From: Halichondria panicea
Lineage: Eukaryota > Porifera > Demospongiae > Suberitida > Halichondriidae
Length of the DNA stretch: 64,000 nucleotides
Assembly (NCBI RefSeq): GCF_963675165.1
Contig: NC_087385.1
Coordinates: 3,906,501 to 3,970,500 of the forward strand
Reading direction: 5' to 3'
Below are positions 44,472 to 54,517 of the stretch, in pieces. The position numbers and the translations under genes were made by a program. Below the pieces are notes generated by a model. It saw only the letters and a list, made by a program, of their open reading frames with translations, searched no databases and was not told the DNA's origin. Positions within the stretch are counted from its first letter, which is position 1, and each line of letters begins with the position of its first letter.

Positions 44472-45130
44472 GGCTTTGGATATTGTAAGGTTTGTTTTTC
44501 TGTGGGGCCGGGGACACACAATATTCAGTGTTGTGTCAAACACATGCCCCAAAATAACTTACAGCAAACAAATAAACTATGAAGAGACAGGTACGTCATG
44601 CACACTGCACTGATTAACTCACAATTCCTTGGCATGTTGGCTTGAACGCCTTGAAGCAAAAATGGCCGGGTAATGTCAAATCCTTAACGATATTCATAGC
44701 TGATTTGTAGAGACCAACACAAGTACTAGTTCAAGTACATGTACGTACATAATTATTGCCTATAAGTTCTCTCCCTCCCACGCTTACAATGAGAACCGGC
44801 TGGAATTCGAGACTACATAAAAAAAATTATTGCCGATTCTGGATGCAGCAAAATTAAAATGTTCATCATGATGCAATAGCCAAAATAACTCGAGAAACAA
44901 AGCAACTTCATGTGCTGAATGATGACATTTCAATAAATCATTCACACAGCTGATAACGAAACGTTTCACATTACTCAACTCATTAGACCAACAGTGCACA
45001 ATCATATAGAGTCTACTCTACAAACACGGTCCAAGTATTAATTAAACATGCATACAATTCTGCATCAATTAAAAATTGTTTGCTTTACAGGACAAAACTA
45101 CAACGTTGGCCTCTACTATACACAGTTGGT
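44472..45130. other. Intergenic, no supported gene
   Basis: Upstream of the TRIM-NHL gene and downstream of the dehydratase fragment. AT-rich; only short accidental open frames. Confidence 0.45.
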
Positions 45131-46562
45131 TTAGCTGGTCACAGCTCCTGTATGTGCACTGGACACAGAGCGTCGATACTTCGCCAGAAGAACCTTCACT
45201 TTCTGACGCTCTTGAGGAATCTTCCAGCAAGCTTTCCGAGCCGTCAACACCTCCTTACTGACCTCCTGCGTGGGTGTGCGGGGGAGTATGAATGTATTCC
45301 ATCACATGTACAGTGCTTAATTATTTGCACACTCACCAGATCTACTCTCCTGTTGACAGCATCAATGCTTATCATATCTCCGTTCTCCACTAGTGCTATA
45401 GGCCCGCCCACGAATGCCTCGGGTGTCACATGACCAATCATGATCCCGTGAGATGCTCCGCTGAAGCGTCCATCAGTTATCAAGGGAACGGTCTTCCCCA
45501 GGCTGGCACCAACCAGTGCAGAGCCTGGACTCAACATCTCAGGCATGCCAGGACTACACAAAGGAGAGGGGTGTGTATCATGTGTGGGGGAATTAAGTAT
45601 TCAACTAATGTACAATAAACAGAAACTGAAACTAAAATTTACATGAAACTGTAGCTATAGTGACAGATGCGGCAAAACAACCAAGGCATGGATTCAGGAT
45701 AAATATTTGAATTAAATGCAACTTAATAAATAATGGAATACACTAACTTGCTCACCTTCTCTTGGGTCATTCATATCGTATCACGAGCACCTGTCCTGGT
45801 TTAACCTGGCCCCCCATAATGGCATCATAGGCTGGCCCCTCCCCATCGAACACAATCGCCTGGGAACAAGCAGACACACTCAATAAAGGAGGGCATTGTG
45901 TCCATGCATGGTGTGTAGACTCACTGGGCCTTTGAACGGCTTGTCAAACACTTTCCCACTCAGCTTCAGCACGGCACTGTCTGTTGCCATGCTACCCTGG
46001 GATGCAATCATGAGAAAATGCATATAATTTTCACCATCTAAATGTTGAATAAGTGTTCAAATAAAACGCACATGCAGAACAAATGACTTACTCACAATGA
46101 TTGCATATATAGGTGAGAATACACACAGCTTATCCATCTCACCTTGACAATGGTAATGTGGTGCCCGGGAGGGGAGAGGGGTTTAGAGATGGGATACACA
46201 ACGTCCTGTGTCAGATCAGATGCTTTGGAGACAGATGCTAAATTCTCTGCCACAGTCTTTCCGGTCACTGTGAGACAGTCACCATGTAAGAGCCCTGCGT
46301 CTAGTAGCTCCTTCATGAGTATAGGGAGGCCTCCAGCAGTGTGCAGGTCTGCCATGTAGTACTGTGGGTACAGAGGTATGTGGTTATCATGTGTGTACAA
46401 GGGTATGTGGTTGTCTTGACCATGGTGTGTACAAGGGTATGTGGTGAGGGTACAGGAATATATAATTATAATGCTAACCTTTCCATGAAGCTTAAAGTTG
46501 CCTAGCAGAGGCACACGATAGCAATCCTGTTGAAGTCCTCAATACACAGATCCACATCAGCC
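45131..46562 (-). pseudogene. ilvD: Dihydroxy-acid dehydratase, C-terminal half, broken
   Basis: Six exons: 46562-46479, 46361-46143, 45996-45925, 45859-45756, 45553-45337 and 45265-45131. Motifs are unmistakable: [65 protein letters not shown] and [24 protein letters not shown] dehydrates 2,3-dihydroxy acids in valine, leucine and isoleucine synthesis using an Fe-S cluster. Breaks: the first exon loses one base between the DFNRI region and the VPLLGNF region, and a TGA at 45767-45769 stands where the conserved RYEGP glycine is expected. The N-terminal half, which holds the Fe-S cysteines, is absent; MED18 exons follow instead. The splice phases still agree, so decay seems recent. Confidence 0.88.
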
Positions 46563-46998
46563 CTACACCAGAGGAAGTACGACATCTGCGACTCAAAGGA
46601 AGTGTTTTAGACTCACATTCCTTAGGTCAAAGTTCAACTGCGTGTTACCTGCCAAAGCTGTTTTAGCTGCTGAGAGTCTGATTCGTGTGTTATAGCTATT
46701 AGTTTAAATCAACCACATAGTTTCAGCTTCAGAATCCACTAGCTGTATGGTTGGCACCATATTGCCAGGCAACTACTAGTGGACTAATTTACATTGCTAA
46801 GTACAACTAAGAGCCAGGCCAAACAGCATCATCTACTGTCATAGTACACGAAAATACTTTAAGCAACTGATGTTTACCTACAAGCTTGGCTATAAACAAT
46901 GTTTGCTTCGCAAGCCAATTAACACAAGCTAGCTATGACATTATATGCACCTCCCATAATTCACCATATGTACACTAGCTGTATAATCATAATACAAT
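46563..46998. other. Gap between DHAD fragment and MED18 exon
   Basis: Begins with CCAGAGGAAGTACGACA, the end sequence of the small element at 15244-15375. No exon was recognised. Confidence 0.4.
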
Positions 46999-48092
46999 TC
47001 ACAATTGCTCCATAGGATACGGTTTGAGTTGCTCAGCGAAATCCCTCATCTCCATGCCAACGTTGTCGTGCCCTGATGTGGTCACAGCTGACAACTCCAC
47101 CAGGTAGTGCTCTGACAACAGCTGGGCACCCGCCACACCAGCTCCCTCTCCTGACGGCTGTGTGTGTGTGTGTGGGTGGGGAGGGGGTAGTATGAACAGC
47201 AATACAAATTTACCATGTTGACCACGATATTTAAGCTGAATGGCATATAACTTAGTGCTATGTACTTGCTAGTACAACAAGAACTTTCCCCAAATAGCCT
47301 TATCTACCTATCGTTACGTAGCACTTTTCCCAATAGGCTTAATTATCTAAACTTCCCTATAATTATCAAAAGCCCATAATAAAAGAAAGAGAGAGTATCG
47401 AATGTAGTATAGCCGTGCATCAGAAATAATTCCGAAAGCAACGTGACTTCCTGCCTGAAATGCATAATAAATTAATGAGAATTTATTAGTAGCAGCTCTG
47501 GGCCTCAGATTGGTCACTTTTGTTACAAAGCAGGAGATTACATTAATTTTCGGATGCAAGGTTATGCTACGTCTATACTTTTTTTTCTCTCTTGTATTAT
47601 ATATATACAAATGTATATAGACTCTTGAATGCATTTTTAAGCTATGCACCTTCACATACATGTACTACCGGTACATTGGTGGATTAGGGAAAGGCAGTCA
47701 ACCTATCTTCCCTTGTGTAGGCTAGCACAACCCACACGGTGCACTCATTAGCATCAATTAATTCATCTGATTCACACGTTTCCTCCTACAAACAGTATAA
47801 TATTATGCTAATCATTCACTACCATCCTGTGTGTGCTCTCCCCTGAACTAGGGTGGACTCAACTGTATTTGTAGTTCAACCCAAACCGTAGACATGCTAC
47901 GGAAGTTAGATATTTTCAACTCTAAAGTGCCACCAGCTATTTAGACTGTTAAGGGGATGGTTCCCACTGGAATGTTTAGTGTCAGCTAGCAACAACAACA
48001 AATAAACACACACCTGATAGAGTTTGAAGACGGCAATTTTCATTTGCCCCTTTCTGAACACGTAGCCTCTCAGTATCAGCTCATAGACGGCC
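46999..48092 (-). CDS. MED18: Mediator subunit MED18, two C-terminal exons
   Basis: Exon 48092-48014 (acceptor CTGACAG; donor GTGTGT) encodes AVYELILRGYVFRKGQMKIA and VFKLYQ. Exon 47157-46999 (acceptor CACACAG; stop TGA) encodes SEHYLVELSAVTTSG and then MRDFAEQLKPYPMEQL. Both resemble the MED18 C-terminus, where an FRKG-x-MKI strand is followed by YLVELS and by AEQLKP near the end. MED18 is a head-module subunit of Mediator, which links activators to RNA polymerase II. Phases agree (0 at the shared junction). No N-terminal exons are visible: about 290 bp upstream the R repeat arrays begin. The fragment is either truncated or separated from its 5' end by the whole array. Confidence 0.75.
47158..48013. 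other. MED18 intron
   Basis: 856 bp, with GTGTGT donor and CACACAG acceptor. AT-rich, with no recognised element. Confidence 0.45.
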
Positions 48093-48380
48093 CTGTCAGT
48101 GTGTGCACAAACTGTCATGATTGCCCATGGAGATAATTATAGTCACTGATAAACTCTAAGTCTAGCTTGTACATGTATGTTGAATTGTTGGAATCATGTC
48201 TGTTGAATTTATAATGTGTGTGTAGTGGAGTCACAAACTTAAGTAGGGATATGACCACACTGGTCGGTGGTGGTCGGTACTAACCGCCTCTAGACTAGAC
48301 AAAAATATACCACCTCTTAGGCCTACACGTAGTTATTACCACATTTTAGAGGCTATTACAAAAGTTAATTTGTGTGTTGA

Positions 48381-51300
48381 TTACCCGAGGCAAGCGTGGG
48401 CGGCCACGGGTATAGTAGTTGTTTGGTTTGTTTGTCTGTTTGTAATTGTGAGTCTGCTCACCTGGATGCCATGGCACTTGCGTTTTACAGAATGCATAGC
48501 CTTCACACAACAAGTTATTAATTTTAACTGTGGTAGATTTCGATGTTAAAGCTTCGTTGTCGAATAAAAGCGAGCAAAAGCTAACTTGCACGGTGGCAGC
48601 TAGCTAACTACACGCGGCCTTTATTCGAGATTCGAGATAGCCTACGTATTAGTGATCCTGTATTAGGAACAATGGAACAGGGTCACTAAGTAGAAAGCTA
48701 GAATTATGATTGTTATTTCTTTTCCTACCCGGCCCAGAGCATACCCCAAAAGCCATAAATTATTTCTAAGACTCCATGCTTCTTTGCTTTGCTGTCTAGT
48801 CCATAGAATTCAGAATGGAGGTAAAACTCAGATGTCATAAACAGGCAAATAATGCATGTACTATAATTATACTAAAACTCCAATCTCAGCCTGTTACGTT
48901 ACTTGCTGCTTTATAGCCAGCAACACTCTTTGGATTGCTATACACTTGTAGATCATGTCAACAGCCGAGGGTTAGCACTTTAGTGCTCTAGTTTGTTTGT
49001 TTGTCTGTTTGTCACGAGTATATCTACTCACCTGGATGCCACAGCACTGCGTTTACAGCATGGATAGCCTTCACACAACAATATCTTGGTTTAAATAGTG
49101 ACAGATTGTGATGTTAAAGCTTCTTTGTCGAGCAAAAGCTAAGAAGCTTGAACAAGCTTGTGACTGGGTCTGCTTACCTGGATGCTCTAGCACTGCCTTT
49201 ACAGCATGGGTAGCCTCCACATAACAAGTCAGTACTTCTAATAGTGGCAGCTTTCGGTGTTAAAGCTTCTTTGTCTAATAAAAGCGAGCAAAATGTAGCT
49301 TGAACAGAACTTGCACATGCGTTACTTATAACTGAAGTGATCCTGTACCAGGTCCAGAAACAATGGAACAGGGTCACTAAAGTAGAAAGCTGTATATACC
49401 AGGAACAATGGAACAGGGTCACTAAAGTAGAAAGCTTGCTTTAGCTGACTGGGATCCATGCAGGACCTGGAGCCATACTTCTCTGAGACTCCAGGCTTCT
49501 TTGCTGTGATCCTAATCCACAGTGCATATTATCTATAGTACTACTTGTTCTCAAATGTTTCAGCATGCCTCCAGTCTGGTTTAGTTTTATTGCTCCTGAG
49601 TTGCTGTGCAAGTCATGCGCATGATGATGATAACAACATCACTATATGCACTGCATTATATCAGTCTTTTGTTTTCATGTCACCAGCCGAGGGTTTGCAC
49701 TTTAGTGCTCTAGTTTGTTTGTTTGTTTGTTTGTTTGTTTGTGACAGGTGAATCTACTCACCTGGATGCCACAGCACTGCGTTTACAGCATTGATAGCCT
49801 TCATACAACAAGTTATTAATTTTAATAGTGGCAGAATTTCATGTTAAACCTTCGTTGTCAAATAAAAACGAGCAAAAGCTAAGAAGCTTGTGACTGGGTC
49901 TGCTTACCTGGATGCTCTAGCACTGCGTTTACAGCATGGGTAGCCTCCACACAACAAGTCAGTACTTCTAATAGTGGCAGCTTACGGTGTTAAAGCTTCT
50001 TTGTCTAATAAAAGCGAGCAAAATGTAGCTTGAACAGAACTTGCACATGCGTTACTTATAACTGAAGTGATCCTGTACCAGGTCCAGAAACAATGGAACA
50101 GGGTCACTAAAGTAGAAAGCTGTATATACCAGGAACAATATTGGAACAGGGTCACTAAAGCAGAAAGCTTGCTTTAGCTGACTGGGATCCATGCAGGACC
50201 TGGAGCCATACTTCTCTGAGACTCCATGCTTCTTTGCTGTGATCCTAATCCACAGTGCATATATTTATAGTACTACTACCTGTTCTCAAATGTTTCAGCA
50301 CGCCTCCAGTCTGGTTTAGTTTTATTGCTCCTGAGTTGCTGTGCAAGTCATGCATGATGATGATAACAACATCACTATATGCACTGCATTATAATTATCA
50401 GTCTTCTGGTTTCTTTATAATCATGTCACCAGCCGAGGGTTTGCACTTTAGTGCTCTAGTTTGTTTGTTACCCGAGGCGCGCGTGGGCGGCCACGGGTAT
50501 AGTAGTCTGTTGGTTTGTTACCCGAGGCGCGCGTGGGCGGCCACGGGTATAGTAGTCTGTTGTTACCCGAGGCCGTGCCGCGGCCAGCGGGTATAGTAGT
50601 CTGTTGGTTTGTTTGTTTGTTTGTTTGTTTGTGATGGGGTTTTCTACTCACCTGGATGCCATAGCGCTGCGTTTGCAGCATAGATAGCCTTCACACAACA
50701 ATATCTTGATTTAAATAGTGGCAGATTTTGATGTTAAAGTTTCTTTGTCGAATAAAAGCGAGCAAAAGCTAAACTTGCCCGTTGGCAGCTGATAAATACA
50801 CGCGGCCTTTATTCGAGATACCCTATGTTACATTGTGATTTTTCCACATGGGTTACTTACAGCTGACGTGATCCTGTACCAGAAACAATGGAACAGGGTC
50901 ACTAAAGTAGAAAGCTAGAATTACTGCCTCTGCTGACTAGGTATTTGCAGCTGAAGTGATCCCGTAACATGAATAAGGGCCAAGAAAGTAGAATTGTGAC
51001 TGGTTGTTGACTGACTCTGGATCCTATACTCTAGCCTGGAAGGAGCCATACTTCTCTTAGTCTAAGACTCCAGGCTTCTTTGCTGTGATCCCAGTCCACA
51101 GTGCATGTCTCATGTGACATACTCAATGTTTCAGCATCCCTACAGTCTGGTTTAGTTTTATTGCTCTTGAGTTGCTGTGCTAGTCATACATGCACTGCAT
51201 TAATCACTCTTCTGGTTTCTTTATTATCATGTCACCAGCCGAGGGTTTGCACTTTAGTGCTCTAGGTTTGTTTGTTTGTCTGTTTGTTTGTTTGTCACAG

Positions 51301-52076
51301 GTATATCTACTCACCTGGATGCCACAGCACTGCGTTTACAGCATGGATAGCCTTCACACAACAATATCTTGATTTAAATAGTGGCAGATTTTGATGTTAA
51401 AGCTTCTTTGTCGAGCAAAAGCTAAGAAGCTTGAATAAGCTTGTGACTAGGTCTGCTTACCTGGATGCTCTAGCACTGCGTTTACAGCATGAGTAGCCTC
51501 CACACAACAAGTTAGTACTTTGGATAGTGGCAGCTTTCGGTGTTAAAGCTCCTTTGTCTAATAAAAGCGAGCAAAATGTAGCTTGAACAGAACTTGCACA
51601 TGCGTTACTTATAACTGAAGTGATCCTGTACCAAGAACGATGGAACAGGGTCACTAAAGTAGAAAGCTATATATACCAGGAACAATGGAACAGGGTCACT
51701 AAAGTAGAAGCTTGAATTATAGTTCCTGTGCTGCTGACTGGGATCCTACTCCATGCAGAACCTGGAGCCATACTTTTCTGAGACTCCAGGCTTCTTTACT
51801 GTGATCCTAATCCACAGTGCATAATTATATCTATAGTACCACTACCTGTTCTCAAATGTTTCAGCATGCCTCCAGTCTGGTTTAGTCCTGAGTTGCTGTG
51901 CAAGTCATGCCAGTGCATGATGATGATAACAACATCACTATAATATATGCACTGCATTATATCAGTCTTCTGGTTTCTTTATAATCATGTCACCAGCCGA
52001 GGGTTTGCACTTCAGTGCTCTAGTTACCCGAGGCGCGCGTGGGCGGCCACGGGTATAGTAGTCTGTTGGTTTGTTA
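48381..52076. mobile_element. R repeat array 3 (Helitron-like units with minisatellite)
   Basis: Units 48453-48991 (diverged), 49023-49713, 49753-50459, 50643-51265 (a distinct subtype) and 51306-52023, all in the same orientation. All begin TC(T)ACTCACCTGGATGCC or a close variant and end with the hairpin plus CTAG. The hairpin stem is preserved even where the loop differs (GCACTTCAGTGC at about 52009). Minisatellite units sit at 48381, 50468-50610 and 52024-52076, the last split by the transposon at 52077. Confidence 0.75.
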
Positions 52077-52200
52077 CTGTTGTTTTCACTTCCCTTCGAA
52101 TATGCGTATGCGAATATGCGTATGCGAAAATGCGTATGCATATATGCATACGCCACGTGTGCAACCATTTTTTATTTTCGAGTCAACTTATTAAACTAAG

Positions 52201-53335
52201 ATGGATCACTGGGACATCCATTGTCGAACAAATGGCCCCCAAGGCAGCATTGAAGTAGGCGCATTTCACATGCGTGAAGACTGTGAGTCTAGTACATCTG
52301 GTGTGGTACGTGCTAGTGGGACTGACATCACGGTGATAAGCCCTAGCTCAAGCCCTAGCTCAAGCCCAGAGATTGCACAAACTGTGAGTTCATACAAGTA
52401 TACTTAACACACCTACTGCTGCTATAGATTTACTACACATTTATACTAAAATACTGTCACACAAAATTAATTATGTGACACAAGGCATTAATAAATTTAG
52501 CAGCCCAGTGCAGTGTAGGATGTTATGGTATTATTTATTACAGAGTGACCATGGAAGTGTACCGAAACAGTCCCCTCAAGTTCAAGTGGAGTATTCATTG
52601 AAGATCATTAACCGTCTTATTCCAGGTGGTGCCGTGGAACGGTTCTCAGCAAGTGTCTTTCATAGCAAACAAGAATTGGAGGAGAAAATTATGTGTACTT
52701 TGGAATCTGAGAAGCTCATTAAAAGTACTGATGGTGTACAGTTTGGCTACATAATGCCTGGTCATGGTTTCAAAGGAAAGCAGCAACTAGTTGATAGTGA
52801 TGCTGATGTGGCAACAATGTATGACTCCTACAAAAAGAAAACCCCTATAATCATTTGGGCAAAGATAAAAGCACATGCTCGAAAGCGCCTCTCTATTTCT
52901 GATGTCAGTTCTGGTGTACCCCCAAAGAAGAAAAAGCCTGAAGAGGACAAAAACAAACCTGCCCGTCATTCAAGCTACCAAGGCCATTTGTTGAAAATGG
53001 CTGAAGTTGACTCTATTGTTGATGAGCTAGAGGAAAAACACACTTCTAGAGAGTTTAGTCCTGAGCAACTTCGAGCCTGGGCTCATATGATTCAGCTAAA
53101 CAAGCACGTATCATATGACGAGCCTCCAGACAAGCCATTCTTTCGCCAATCAAAGTTGAAGAAACGATCTATATCTGAGCCTCAAGGAATATCACCTGCC
53201 AAACGAATCACACTGAGGTCTGAATGCATTGATCAGCTTGAGAAATGGCACAAACTGATGGAGCTAGGTGCTATTACACAAGATCAATATGTAGAGTATA
53301 AGGATACAATCATGAGTGATATCAAGAAGTTTTGA
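52201..53335 (+). CDS. Second (non-transposase) protein of the Tc1/IS630-type element
   Basis: Exon 1 is 52201-52383 (61 codons, donor GTGAGT) and exon 2 is 52544-53335 (acceptor ATTACAG), 324 residues in all. The N-terminus has a serine/proline repeat (SPSSSPSSSPE). The middle contains SLKIINRLIPGGAVERFS and a nuclear-localisation-like PPKKKKPEEDK. The C-terminal third has QLRAWAHMIQLNKHVSYDEP and a second basic patch (KLKKRS). I do not recognise a family. Its location inside the inverted repeats, convergent with the transposase and with only about 40 bp between their stop codons, suggests a co-factor for transposition or regulation. That is inference. Confidence 0.72.
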
Positions 53336-53374
53336 GTGTAATATTAAAGCAAGAACATTGTAAAGTAATCATGC

Positions 53375-54358
53375 TTATGCATATCCACTATCACTTATCC
53401 AACCTACACATTGTTCTTTTGTGATGTTGTCAAAAGCTGACTGAATAATACTTTGAGGGTCATCTGTTGTCTGATATAGTTCGTCATGATCTTTAATGAA
53501 GTACTTTACTGAACTAAAGGTTTCCTCTATTGGATTAAGGTCTGGGCTGTATGGAGGCAGAAACATAACTAGTATTCCAGCATCCTCAAGTAGCTCGATG
53601 ACTTCCGGCACATGGTGAATGGAACAATTGTCCAGGACTATCACTGACTTGCTGCTTGAACCATCAAATGGGTTCATGTTGGGTATCAGAGTTCCTCTAA
53701 GAAAATCGAAAAATTTGTCTCCATTAAAAGTTCCCGTAGTGAGTTCGACTCCAAGTAGCCCTTCAGAGCAAATAGCAGCAAGTGCAGAGATTCTAATTCC
53801 ACGTACTAGGAAGCGATGACATACTGGGGGTAAGCCTTTCAGTGAGTACCCAAATTTCCTTAATGATTGGCGCTTATCGCTTCCAGTTTCGTCAATCCAT
53901 ACAAATTGTTCTTTCCTAAAGAGCAATGCATGTGCTAAGAAGTCAGCTCTATACTGAACGCTTCTTTGCTTGGCAATATACTGAATTTTCTTTCTTGTGA
54001 ATCCATTCCTCTTCATAACACGGCACACTGTAGCTTCAGATACTATCACTCCAGTTGCCTCTTTAATTATGCTGCGTATCTCTCTCAGATAAGTACAAGG
54101 ATTTTCAGATATTATGCCAATGATCAGTAGCTCATGATAATCATCTAAGTGCCTGGTTTGTGGCCGAAGAGGTTGATTTTTGGCAACCACGTCTCCTGAC
54201 ATTTTAAATCGAGAAAAAATTCTGTGAGCAGTACTTGAAGCAATTTGCAAGCGAGCTCCTATCTCTTTGTAAGAGAGGTTCATTCCAATGTGCTGCCATA
54301 CAACTCTCCAACCAATGTCAGCTGAATATGCAGCTTTCCTCCCAGGTTCAGCAGACAT
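53375..54358 (-). CDS. DD34E transposase (Tc1/IS630 superfamily)
   Basis: Uninterrupted 327-codon frame. The N-terminal helix-turn-helix is LSYKEIGARLQIASSTAHRI, followed by a second winged-helix-like region (VSEATVCRVMKRNGFTRKKI). The catalytic triad is the first D in WIDETGSD, the second in IVLDNCSIHH, and E after LPPYSPDLNPIE, with 34 residues between the second D and the E. Length and motifs are those of a full Tc1-type transposase, and no disabling change is visible. The enzyme cuts and pastes the flanking element at TA targets. It is transcribed toward the partner gene. Confidence 0.93.
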   Translation of the reverse strand: MSAEPGRKAAYSADIGWRVVWQHIGMNLSYKEIGARLQIASSTAHRIFSRFKMSGDVVAKNQPLRPQTRHLDDYHELLIIGIISENPCTYLREIRSIIKEATGVIVSEATVCRVMKRNGFTRKKIQYIAKQRSVQYRADFLAHALLFRKEQFVWIDETGSDKRQSLRKFGYSLKGLPPVCHRFLVRGIRISALAAICSEGLLGVELTTGTFNGDKFFDFLRGTLIPNMNPFDGSSSKSVIVLDNCSIHHVPEVIELLEDAGILVMFLPPYSPDLNPIEETFSSVKYFIKDHDELYQTTDDPQSIIQSAFDNITKEQCVGWISDSGYA

Positions 54359-54517
54359 CTTCGATTTTTAAAATTCCCGTGTACGGTACAATGTAGCCTC
54401 GAATCCAGGCGTATTTTAATCGGCCTGGTCTCGAGGCTAGGTACAACGGCGCGTGGGCAGGGTAGATACGCCGTACAATACGGACTACGGATATTCGAAG
54501 GGAAGTGAAATCAACAG

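Larger units (their letters stand above)
52077..54517. mobile_element. Two-gene Tc1/IS630-type DNA transposon
   Basis: Inverted termini CTGTTGTTTTCACTTCCCTT and the complement of CTGTTGATTTCACTTCCCTT extend about 27 bp with few mismatches, inside a TA duplication (52075-52076, 54518-54519). Removing the element restores a normal minisatellite unit (GTTTGTTA|CCCGAGGC). The left end has three GAATATGCGTATGC-like subterminal repeats. It carries convergent genes: a DD34E transposase and a spliced second protein. A small AGCCTCGA palindrome is nested at 54395-54442. Confidence 0.92.

Noticed and set aside
44051-44552. Start of TRIM-NHL at the upstream ATG (44552)
   Set aside because: The extra 27 residues contain no family feature, and MAERVTTKEALKKLD directly precedes the RING as is usual for this family. 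The upstream stretch looks like 5' UTR.
45767-45769. TGA in the DHAD exon read as selenocysteine
   Set aside because: The conserved residue at this place is glycine, and a separate frameshift in another exon points to decay instead.
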